A stretch of DNA of 64,000 nt from WJLY01 sp964562405. GTDB taxonomy: Bacteria > Joyebacterota > Joyebacteria > Joyebacterales > Joyebacteraceae. This document shows, one piece after another, positions 52,106 to 60,167 of this stretch; position 1 is the stretch's first letter; each line of letters starts with the position of its first letter. The translations under genes were made by a program, and so were the position numbers. The stretch spans positions 50,225-114,224 of the forward strand of contig CAZLTC010000001.1 of assembly GCA_964562405.1 (NCBI GenBank). Direction: 5' to 3'. The notes under the pieces are model-generated. The model ran no database searches and was not told where the DNA came from. It worked only from the letters and a program-made list of their open reading frames with translations.

Positions 52106-52471
52106 ATGACGGTTCTTGAGACCATAGGCGGTGTCGTGGCGCTGGCCGGTTCGGTGTTCCTGTTCCTGGGAGCGCTTGGGATCGTGCGGATGCCCGACCT
52201 CTACAACCGCATGCAGGCGGGCACCAAGGCGACGACCCTCGGGTGCCTGCTGACGCTCACGGGTCTCGGGATGTACGAGCCGTCGTGGCTTCCCAAGATC
52301 CTGCTCCTGGCGCTCTTCGTCCTGCTCACGAACCCCATTTCCTCACACGCGCTCGCGCGAGCTGCCCACAGGGCAGGCGTTCCACTCGCGGAGCAGTCGG
52401 TCGTCGATGCCCTGGCCGAGAGGGACGGTGGCGGTTCAGTCGCGGGCGAGATCGACGAGGAGGAACTGTGA
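52106..52471 (+). CDS. mrpG: MrpG/MbxC-like subunit
   Basis: A 121-residue protein with three helices and the MnhG motif GIVRMPDLYNRMQAGTKATT. The Glu/Asp-rich C-terminal tail (about residues 95-121) is longer than usual. ATG 52106 follows mrpF; the TGA overlaps the GTG of the next gene. Confidence 0.9.
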   Translation: MTVLETIGGVVALAGSVFLFLGALGIVRMPDLYNRMQAGTKATTLGCLLTLTGLGMYEPSWLPKILLLALFVLLTNPISSHALARAAHRAGVPLAEQSVVDALAERDGGGSVAGEIDEEEL

Positions 52472-52704
52472 TAGCGGCCGACGTCATCCTCTGCGTTCTC
52501 ACGCTCGCGGCGGCCGTGGCGGCGGTCGTCGTGCGCGGGCTCCTGTCGGCCATCATTCTCGTGGGCGTCGTGAGCCTCTTCGCGTCGTATCTCTTCCTCA
52601 GGATGGGCGCCCCCGACGTCGCGATGACCGAGGCCGCCATCGGCTCGGCCCTCAGCACGGTGATCTTCCTTGTCGCGCTCCGACGAACGCGGAGGAAGTC
52701 ATGA
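52468..52704 (+). CDS. MbhD-like (DUF4040) subunit
   Basis: A 78-residue three-helix protein corresponding to MbhD/MbxD, the part that in Mrp antiporters is found in the C-terminal region of MrpA. LFLRMGAPDVAMTEAAIGSAL is the recognisable signature. GTG 52468 overlaps the mrpG stop, and its own TGA overlaps the next ATG. Its presence as a separate gene is the Mbh/Mbx arrangement, not the Mrp one. Confidence 0.85.
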   Translation: MIAADVILCVLTLAAAVAAVVVRGLLSAIILVGVVSLFASYLFLRMGAPDVAMTEAAIGSALSTVIFLVALRRTRRKS

Positions 52705-53405
52705 TCGGACGCGTCGTCACAGTCGCGGTGCTGGTGGGTCTCGCGGTCGTGTCGTGGCAGATCGTTGCCGGCGGGACGCCGGCCGAGCTCGGGGACGTCA
52801 GCCGCCACTACGTTGAGCGCGGGGTAATCGAGAACCGCGCGTCGAATCTGGTGACATCGGTCGTGGTGAACTATCGCGGGCTCGACACGCTCGGCGAGGT
52901 CGCGGTCCTCTTCCTGTCGGTGAGCGGCGTAGCGTTCGTTCTGCGCAGGTTCCACGGTGAGCCGAGCGCGCCTCCGACCCCGTCGAGCGAGATCGTGCGG
53001 ACGGGAGCGCGGCTGCTCGTTGGCCCGATGCTGCTCTTCGGCATCTACATCTTCGTTCACGGTCACCTGACGCCCGGTGGAGGTTTTCAGGGAGGGGCCG
53101 TGATCGCCTCGGCCGTTCTCCTGCTCTTGTTGGCCGAGCGTGACAGGCCGCTGCCGCACGCGTTCCTCTCGTGGCTCGAGTCGACATCGGGAGCGGGGTT
53201 CGTGATCGTGGGTCTGGTCGGGCTTGCCGTCGTGGGCTCGTTCCTGGCCAACAGGGGAGTGGCCGGTCTCGGGGAGTGGAACCGCCTGTTCTCCGCCGGC
53301 GTGATCCCCATCGTCTACACGCTGACCGGCCTCAAGGTAGGTTCTGAACTTGCGACGCTCCTGGACATCATGATGCGCGGTGAGAGGAAGGAGGGCGGCC
53401 GATGA
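52701..53405 (+). CDS. mrpB: MrpB-like subunit (MbhE + MbhF domains)
   Basis: A 234-residue membrane protein. Residues about 1-85 resemble the MbhE/MrpA-tail region (NRASNLVTSVVVNYRGLDTLGEVAVLF). Residues about 95-230 are the MrpB/MnhB domain with FVHGHLTPGGGFQGG. In Pyrococcus Mbh the two parts are separate genes; here they are fused, as in Mbx-type operons where E is missing as a gene. ATG 52701 follows GGAGG and overlaps the previous stop. Confidence 0.87.
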   Translation: MIGRVVTVAVLVGLAVVSWQIVAGGTPAELGDVSRHYVERGVIENRASNLVTSVVVNYRGLDTLGEVAVLFLSVSGVAFVLRRFHGEPSAPPTPSSEIVRTGARLLVGPMLLFGIYIFVHGHLTPGGGFQGGAVIASAVLLLLLAERDRPLPHAFLSWLESTSGAGFVIVGLVGLAVVGSFLANRGVAGLGEWNRLFSAGVIPIVYTLTGLKVGSELATLLDIMMRGERKEGGR

Positions 53406-53782
53406 CTCCGGGCACGGTCTACCTCGCCAGCGGCATGGCGCTCATCGTGATAGGCATCGCGTGTGCCGTACTGAAGAGGAACCTCCTCAGGATGGTGCTC
53501 GGATTCGCAATACTCGACACCGGGGTCCATCTCTTCATCGCTGCCATGGGGTATCTACCCGGTCGCACGGCGCCCATCGCCGACGAGGCGAACATGTTCA
53601 GCGATGCGGTGACGATGACCCTCGACTCCACGCGTTTCGTCGATCCGGTGCCGCAGGCGCTCGTGCTCACGGCCATCGTCATCGGTGTCGGCGTCACGGC
53701 TCTCATGCTGGCGTACGTCGTCAGGCTCCACGCGCGCGAGGGGACGCTCGATGTCGGAGCGTTCAGGAGGCTCAAGTGGTGA
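53402..53782 (+). CDS. mrpC: MrpC/NuoK-like subunit
   Basis: A 126-residue homologue of MrpC/MbhG and complex I NuoK: three helices with KRNLLRMVLGFAILDTGVHLF and PVPQALVLTAIVIGVGVTAL. The conserved acidic residue of NuoK-like channels falls at Asp39 (LDTGVHL). It is coupled to mrpB by ATGA and to the antiporter gene by GTGA. Confidence 0.9.
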   Translation: MTPGTVYLASGMALIVIGIACAVLKRNLLRMVLGFAILDTGVHLFIAAMGYLPGRTAPIADEANMFSDAVTMTLDSTRFVDPVPQALVLTAIVIGVGVTALMLAYVVRLHAREGTLDVGAFRRLKW

Positions 53783-56700
53783 GTCCTGTCCTCTTCGTGG
53801 CGCTGCCGTTGGCTGTTGCCTTCCTTCTGCCCCTGCTGGCCTCTGGGTCGCGCGGCGGCGGCAGGGCCGCGAGAGTCGCCCAGGCGGCCGTGCTCGCCGC
53901 CGTGCTCGGTGGAGTGGCGGTCCTGGTCCCGCCTCTGCTGCGCGGCGGCGGACCGATCGAGGTGACCACAGGCGGGTGGCCTCCACCCCTCGGCATCAAT
54001 CTCCGCTTCGGGCTCGCGGAGGCGGCACTCCTGGCCCTGGCGGCGGCGACGGCGCTGGGCGCGGCGGTGCGCGGCATGTTCGCGGGTCGGACAGCCGACA
54101 GGGCCCCTATTCTCGAACTGCTCATGTTCGTGGGTGCGGCCGGCCTCATCATGACCCGCGACGTGTTCAACACGTTCGTCTTCCTCGAGATCGCGTCGAT
54201 CTCCACGTACGCGCTGGCCGCAGCCGGACGCGAGCGCTCCGGCCTCGAGGCGGGCTTCAAGTACATGTTCCTGGGCGCGATCTCCTCGGCCCTCATGCTC
54301 GTCGCCATCGCCGTCCTCTACAGGTTCACCGGTACCCTGAACATCGACGGGATGGCCGAGGCGCTCGCGGCGTTCCCGCCGCCGGCGCTCGCGGCGCCCG
54401 CGCTCCACGTCGCCCTGGCGTTCCTTCTGGTGGCGTTCGTCGTCGAACTCAAGCTCTTCCCGCTGAACGGCCCGGCGCTCGACATGTACGCGGGGGTGGA
54501 GCCCGGCGTGATGGCGCTCGTGGGCGGGACGACGGTGATAGCCGTCACGTTCGCCTTCTGGAAGGTGCTCCCGTTCTTCGGCGGCGCGCTGTGGTCCACG
54601 GTCGTGATGGCCGTCGGGGCGGCGAGCTTCCTCGTGAGCAACATGCTCGCCACGCGACAGGACAGCGTCCGGCGGATGCTCGGCTACTCGACCTCGGCGC
54701 AGGTCGGTCTCATCGTGATGCTCCTGCCGCCCGTCCTGAGACACGAGGTGGGGCCGCAGGTCCCGGTCATCCTCCTGGCGAGCCACGCGCTCGGCAAGAC
54801 CGGGCTTCTGTGGCTGGTCGCCCGGCACGGCGGCGAGCGCCTGGAAGACTGGCGTGGCGCGTTCGCGGCCGCTCCGCTAGCGCGTTTCTCGCTCACGATA
54901 CTCGTGCTCACGGTGGCGTGCCTGCCTCCGTTCCCCGGGTTCTGGGGCAAGTGGCACGCGCTCGGGTCGCTCTCGGGGTCCGGTCACGGCTGGCTCGTGG
55001 CCGCGGTCCTGATAGGTTCGTTCTTCGAATTCGTCTACATGTTCGGATGGCTGCGACGGGTGCACGCGAACGCCGACGCGGGAGAGCCGGTCGGCGGCGA
55101 CGCCGGCGGGCCGGTCGTCTTCGCGCACGTCTTCGCCGCGGCTTCGGTCATCGTCGGTCTTCTCATGATGCGAGGTCAGGCGGTCGCCCCGGCGGGGCCG
55201 GTGTGGCTTCTCTCCGGAGCGGGGCTCGCTCTGCTCGCGCTCCGGGGGCTTCCGGCTCGCGCGCGGGATGCCCTCGTCCTGCTTGCCGTCATCTGTGCGG
55301 GCTGGATGCTCTCGAGTTCGGGCGCCCTTTCGCTCGGAGATCTCCGCGGGCTGTTCACCGCGCTCATTCTTCTCGGAGGCACTCTCGCCGCGCTGTCGTC
55401 GTATGCGGTTACGGCGCCGGGCAGATCGTACCAGGGGTTGTTCCTGGTCCTGATGGCCTCGCTCATCCTGCTGGTTCGGGCCGAGTCGCTTCTTCTCTTC
55501 TTCCTGGCGTGGGAGGCGATGACCTGGACGTCGTACCTCCTCGTGGCAGGGGGACGACGCGGAGCGCGGGCCGCGTACTCGTACATGCTCTTCTCCGGAG
55601 CCGCCGGGTTCCTGGTCATGGGTGGGCTGATGGTCGCGATAGCCGGAGGCGCCAACTCGATCCAGGCCGTGTCAATGCTGGCTGGGCCCGCCGCGGTGTG
55701 GACGGCCGTGCTGCTGGGAGTCGGCTTCGCCATCAAGGCCGCGTCGGCAGGCGCTCACATCTGGGCGCCTGGAGCGTACGCGGAGTCTCCCGACGTCTTC
55801 TCGTCGTTCATGTCGGGCGTGCTATCGAAGATGCCGCTCTTCGGCCTGATCGTCTTCGCCGCGCGTCTTCTGGCGGGTCCCGGGGTTCCTCACATCTGGG
55901 GCATCGCGCCGGCGTACGTGCTCGCCTGGGTCGGAGCGATCACCGCTTTCGGCATGACGCTGCTCGCGGCACTCCAGGAGGACGCGAAGCGCCTGCTCGC
56001 GTACTCGTCGGTCGGGCAGATAGGCTACGCGGTCGTGGGGTTTGCCCTCTTCACGCCGCTCGGCTGGACCGCAGCGCTCTACCATGTGGTGAACCACTTC
56101 CTCATCAAGATGCTTCTCTTCCTGGCGATAGCGGGGGTCGTGCACCGGACCGGCACCAGCGACATGCATCGCATGGGCGGGCTGATAAAGAAGATGCCGG
56201 CGTCCTACATCGCCGTGTTGGTGGGCATCATTGCGCTCTCGGGCGTGCCTCCGCTCTCGGGGTTCGCGGGCAAGTGGTTGCTCTACACGGCGCTGATGGA
56301 GAAGGGGTGGTATTTCGTCGCGGGGCTTTCGATGTTCGCCTCCGTGATCGCGTTCCTGTACCTCTTCAGGCTCATACATTCGATCTTCCTGGGTCAGCTC
56401 AAGCCCGAGCATAGAGACGTGCGCGAGGCGCCGCTTCCGATCATCACCGCGCAGGCCCTTCTCGTGCTGGCGATCATGGGCGTGTCGGCCTTCCCGCAGA
56501 CGATCCTCAGGCCGGTGGCCCGCGTCGTCGAAGCCGCCCTGGGCTCGCCCGGCGTTCTGCTGGCCGCGGACGGCTCACTCGGGGTCGCGTTCGGGTATCT
56601 GAACGCATTCGCCGTCATGGCGCTCGTGATGGTCCTCTTCGCTCTCTTCTTCGCATTCCTGCTGTTCCTGGGGCCCAGGACCAGGAAGGTGAAGCAACTC

Positions 56701-56933
56701 GACATCGTCTACTCGGCCGAGCTGCCCCCGGGGCCCGAGGAGATACACCACGCTTACGATTTCTACAGGCCATACAAGAGGGCGTTCTCACCGCTGCTGT
56801 CGGTCTCGGCCGGCCGCGGATGGGGCCGGGCCGCTGCCTGGGCCGGCAAGGCGGCCGAGGTGGGGCGGCGAATGTACACGGGTGACGGCCAGGCCTACCT
56901 GGTCTACGCGTTGGCGTTCGCGGTGCTGCTGGC
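53779..56933 (+). CDS. Fused tandem antiporter subunit (MrpD/NuoL-like x2, MbxH-H' type), 3' end in gap
   Basis: One open frame of 1,051 codons up to the gap at 56934 contains two complete antiporter modules. Module 1 (about 1-470) has FVFLEIAS (Glu near 137), ELKLFPLN and HALGKTG. Module 2 (about 530-980) has FFLAWEAMTW (Glu near 577), a GAHIWAPGAYAESP segment and VNHFLIKMLLF. The offset is about 440 residues. These Glu/Lys/His residues form the ion path in NuoL/M/N. Archaeal Mbx/MBS encodes two separate subunits, H and H'; no stop or good start lies between them here. The last residues look close to the natural C-terminus. Confidence 0.9.
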
Positions 56934-57033
56934 NNNNNNNNNNNNNNNNNNNNNNNNNNNNNNNNNNNNNNNNNNNNNNNNNNNNNNNNNNNNNNNNNNN
57001 NNNNNNNNNNNNNNNNNNNNNNNNNNNNNNNNN
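56934..57033. other. Assembly gap of 100 N
   Basis: Exactly 100 N; hides the end of the antiporter gene, any MbhI-like gene and the start of the NuoH-like gene. Both flanks happen to be in the same frame, which would yield a false 1,300-residue fusion if translated through. Confidence 1.
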
Positions 57034-57735
57034 GGCGTGGGGCTGTACCTCCTCATTCCTATCGTAGCCGGCGTTCCGGGTCTGTCCGGTTTCTCGTTCT
57101 CGGGAGACCTTCTGCTGGTCCTCTACTTCATGTTCTTCGGTTGCCTCGGGATGGCGCTCGGCGCCGGGGAGAGCGGCCACCCGCACGCGGTCCTTGCGGT
57201 GTCGAGGGGCCTCTCTCAGATGTCCTCGTACGAGCTGCCGTTCTCTCTCGCGGTGATCGCGCTCGCGGCGCAAGCGGGCACCTTCTCGATCGCGGGCATC
57301 GTCGAGGCTCAGAGCGGGGGTGTGGGGCACTGGTTCCTCTTCGCGAACCCGTTTGCTGCGGTGGCGGGCATCCTGGCGTTCCTCGGTATGCAGATGTACT
57401 CGCCGTTCGACATCGTGCTCGCGCCGCAGGAGATTCCCATAGGGCCGCCAACCGAGTACAACTCGACGTTCATGTCACTCATGATGTCGGGCCGCGCGAT
57501 CTTCGGCGTCGCGAAGTGCCTTCTCTACATGGACCTGTTTCTCGGCGGGGCGAGCAACGTGCCGGAGGCAATGGTCAAGGTCTTCCTGCTCTACCTGTGG
57601 CCGGTCTTCGTCGGCGCGGTGTTCCCGCGCTTCAGGGCGGAGCAATCGGTCAGGTTCTTCCTGAAGTGGCCGACCATCGCCGGCGTCCTGGGCATCGTGA
57701 CGGGCATCGTGATGAGGACCGGGAGGACGGGATGA
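57034..57735 (+). CDS. NuoH/MbxM-like membrane subunit (5'-truncated by gap)
   Basis: The complex-I NuoH homologue that links the redox arm to the membrane arm. 233 residues remain of an expected 310-330; the N-terminal two helices are in the gap. SPFDIVLAPQEIPIGPPTEYNS is the conserved cytoplasmic loop found in MbhM/EchB/NuoH. GVGHWFLFANPFA and further helices follow. The stop overlaps the nuoB-like ATG. Its position before J, K and L is the Mbx gene order rather than Mbh (where M follows L). Confidence 0.88.
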   Translation, partial: GVGLYLLIPIVAGVPGLSGFSFSGDLLLVLYFMFFGCLGMALGAGESGHPHAVLAVSRGLSQMSSYELPFSLAVIALAAQAGTFSIAGIVEAQSGGVGHWFLFANPFAAVAGILAFLGMQMYSPFDIVLAPQEIPIGPPTEYNSTFMSLMMSGRAIFGVAKCLLYMDLFLGGASNVPEAMVKVFLLYLWPVFVGAVFPRFRAEQSVRFFLKWPTIAGVLGIVTGIVMRTGRTG

Positions 57736-58403
57736 GTGACGAGAGGACGAAGAGGGAAGATGGACCGCCCGTAGGCCCGGTCATGGGCCCGTACGAGCCG
57801 GTCGAGGCGCCTCCGCGCCGGGAGATCGACCCGTACTGCTATCTCGGCGCGACCGAGGCGCCCCAGCCGCTCGAGTACCGAGAGGCGTTTGCGAAGATCA
57901 AGAACTGGTGCCGCGCCAACTCGCTGTGGATCATGGCCTACGGCACGGGCTGCGGGGCGATCGAGCTGCGTCCCCTCATGACGAGCCGGTTCGACATCGC
58001 GCGGTTCGGGATGGCGCCGAGGCCGACGCCCCGCCAGTCGAACGTTCTCGTCATCGGGGGCTACCTGTCGCTCAAGACGCTCAAGCGCGTGATCCGAGCG
58101 TACGAACAGATGCCGTCGCCCAAGTGGGTCGTGGCGCTCGGTTCGTGCACGATAAACGGCGGCATGTACTGGGACTCCTACTACACGATCAACCGGCTCG
58201 ACCTCTATCTTTCGGTCGACGTCTACGTGTCCGGTTGCATGCCGAGGCCCGAGGCGGTGATCGCGGGGTTCCAGAGCCTCATGGACAAGATCAAGCGCGG
58301 CGAGGCCAACGGGTGGAACGAGTACCTCGAGAACCTGGCCGAGTACAAAGAGAATCAGAAGCGGGCGATACGCGACTGGAACATGCCGGACTACAACTGG
58401 TAG
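57732..58403 (+). CDS. NuoB/MbxJ-like iron-sulfur subunit with three motif cysteines
   Basis: A 223-residue member of the NuoB/[NiFe]-hydrogenase small-subunit family. Cluster N2 in complex I uses a tandem Cys-Cys plus two more. Here the first motif is YGTGCGAIE (Cys74, with Gly in the second Cys position), then GSCTINGG (Cys139) and VSGCMPRPE (Cys169). Only three motif cysteines are present. This fits a site-differentiated cluster, as reported for archaeal MBS, the sulfane-sulfur-reducing relative of Mbh. A 30-residue Pro-rich N-terminal extension and a charged C-terminal tail are unusual. Confidence 0.88.
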   Translation: MSDERTKREDGPPVGPVMGPYEPVEAPPRREIDPYCYLGATEAPQPLEYREAFAKIKNWCRANSLWIMAYGTGCGAIELRPLMTSRFDIARFGMAPRPTPRQSNVLVIGGYLSLKTLKRVIRAYEQMPSPKWVVALGSCTINGGMYWDSYYTINRLDLYLSVDVYVSGCMPRPEAVIAGFQSLMDKIKRGEANGWNEYLENLAEYKENQKRAIRDWNMPDYNW

Positions 58404-58470
58404 GCAGCGACCGCGACCGGCGGACGGAGCCGCCCGGAGGCGACCACTCCGGCGACTCACGGGAGATGAT

Positions 58471-59013
58471 GTGGCCGACGACATCCTGAAGGAGCTTGAG
58501 AGCAGGTTCGAGCTCTTGAACGCAGAGACCAAACGCCCTGACCTGCGGGCGGCATCCGTCCGGCCCGGCTCGGTCCGCGAGGCCCTGGTCTGGCTGAGAC
58601 GTGAGAGCAGTCACATGCAGCTCTCGCTGATCTCGGCGGTCGATTGGCTCGAAGAGGGCGAGTTCGAGGTCGTGTGGCTCATCACGGATCCGGGCGCCTG
58701 CACGACGCTCATGCTCACGTGCAGGGTTCCGCGCGAGGCGCCGTCTCTTCCCACCGTCCATGACCTGTGGCCGCAGGCGGTCACCTACGAGCAGGAACTC
58801 TGCGAGATGTTCGGCATCGCCTTCGACGGGAGCCCCAGGCAGGGCGTGCCGTTCATACTCGAAGGATGGAGCGACGTCCCGCCGATGAGGCGCGACTTCG
58901 ACACGGCCGCGTACTCGCTCGAGCACTACGGTGGCAGGCCGGGCCGCACGCACATCGACGCCAGGAAGTTCGTCGGCGAGAAGAGCGGTGAGAAGGGCTA
59001 CTCGAATGAGTGA
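58471..59013 (+). CDS. NuoC/MbxK-like subunit
   Basis: A 180-residue NuoC (30-kDa subunit) homologue in the hydrophilic arm. SLISAVDWLEEGEFEVVWLI and the signature YEQELCEMFGIAFDG ... PMRRDF are present. GTG 58471 is preceded by GGGAGATGAT. A 67-nt spacer separates it from the nuoB-like gene, the longest gap in the operon; no promoter is obvious there. It overlaps the NuoD-like gene by 8 nt. Confidence 0.88.
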   Translation: MADDILKELESRFELLNAETKRPDLRAASVRPGSVREALVWLRRESSHMQLSLISAVDWLEEGEFEVVWLITDPGACTTLMLTCRVPREAPSLPTVHDLWPQAVTYEQELCEMFGIAFDGSPRQGVPFILEGWSDVPPMRRDFDTAAYSLEHYGGRPGRTHIDARKFVGEKSGEKGYSNE

Positions 59014-60163
59014 TCGCGAACTGACCCGGCCGCCGGGCAGTGAGGCGGGCGACCCCACCAAGGAGGTCCACCTCTGGTTCGGCCCTCAGCACCCGGGCGT
59101 GACCGGCAACATGTCGGTCGAGGCGTGGCTTTCGGGCGACACGATCCTCCGAGGCATCACGCACGTCGGATACCTGCATCGGGGCTTCGAGAAGCTGATG
59201 GAGCGGCGGACCTTCATACAGTCGTTCCCGATCGTGTGCCGCATCTGCGTCCCGGAGCCAGACACGAACGAGTGGCTGCTGGCGTCCGGTGTCGAGGAGC
59301 TGTCAGGGCTCGCCGCGCAGGTGCCGGAGCGCGCCAGGTGGCTTCGGACGCTCACGCTCGAGATGTCCCGGCTGGGGGCGACACTGATGGTGTTGGGTGG
59401 TCACGTGGGCTCGATGGGGCTCGGGCCGGTGCCGCAGTGGATGATGACGCTGCGTGACTTCGTTCTGGACAGCTTCGAGGAGCTCTCAGGACATCGCATC
59501 TACCACATGTACATCGTCTACGGCGGCGTCAGGCGGGGCGTGCCGGAAGGCTTCGAGCTCAGACTCGAGAAGACCCTTCAGGCCATCGAGGAGCGTCTTC
59601 CGTGGATAGACCGCCTCATGTTCGACTCGGCCGTGTTCAGGAAGCGCGCGATCGGTGTCGGCTACGTGCCTCCCGAGTGGGCCGACGAGATGGCCATAAC
59701 GGGACCCGTCCTACGCGCGATGGGCGTCGCCCGCGACCTGCGCAAGGACAGGCCCTACGAGATGTACGACAGGCTGGAGTTCGATGTCGTGACCGAGACT
59801 GGCTCCGACATCTACACGCGCGCTCTCGTGAGACGGCGTGAGATACGGCAGTCTGTCGACCTCATACGGCAGATGCTCGAGGTGATGCCGAAGGAAGGGC
59901 CGGTCAGCGCTCCCGTGCCGAACTTCATGAACTGGCGCGTCGCGAAGGGAATGACCTACGTGAGAGCGGAGGCAAGCCGCGGCGAGATGGGCTACTTCGT
60001 CGTGACCGACGGCTCCGACCGTCTGCGCCGCGTCAACGTGCGCGGTCCGTCGTATGTCAACGGCGTCAGCCTGTTGGAGAGGCTCCTTCCGGGGACCAAC
60101 ATCTCCGACCTCGCGCCGCTCATGGTCTCGCTCCAGACCTGCCCTCCCGAGATAGAAAGGTAG
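59006..60163 (+). CDS. NuoD/MbxL-like large subunit lacking a full [NiFe] site
   Basis: A 385-residue homologue of NuoD and the hydrogenase large subunit. FGPQHPGVTGN and YLHRGFEKLMERRTFIQ are family motifs. The hydrogenase N-terminal RxCxxC is replaced by VCRICVPEPD: the first ligand Cys is kept, the second is Glu, and an extra Cys lies three residues upstream. At the C-terminus LQTCPPEIER keeps one of the two Cys. With two of four ligands gone this should not be a hydrogenase; it resembles Mbx/MBS large subunits. Confidence 0.88.
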   Translation: MSDRELTRPPGSEAGDPTKEVHLWFGPQHPGVTGNMSVEAWLSGDTILRGITHVGYLHRGFEKLMERRTFIQSFPIVCRICVPEPDTNEWLLASGVEELSGLAAQVPERARWLRTLTLEMSRLGATLMVLGGHVGSMGLGPVPQWMMTLRDFVLDSFEELSGHRIYHMYIVYGGVRRGVPEGFELRLEKTLQAIEERLPWIDRLMFDSAVFRKRAIGVGYVPPEWADEMAITGPVLRAMGVARDLRKDRPYEMYDRLEFDVVTETGSDIYTRALVRRREIRQSVDLIRQMLEVMPKEGPVSAPVPNFMNWRVAKGMTYVRAEASRGEMGYFVVTDGSDRLRRVNVRGPSYVNGVSLLERLLPGTNISDLAPLMVSLQTCPPEIER

Positions 60164-60167
60164 GAGG

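Noticed and set aside
53380..57735. Single 1,451-residue protein from before mrpC to the end of the NuoH-like gene
   Set aside because: The N-terminal 133 residues are an out-of-frame shadow of mrpC and the NuoH part lies beyond a 100-N gap. Only 53779-56933 is a real continuous antiporter frame.
59006..60163. [NiFe] hydrogenase
   Set aside because: Two of the four nickel-iron ligand cysteines are missing, and the gene order is that of Mbx rather than Mbh.
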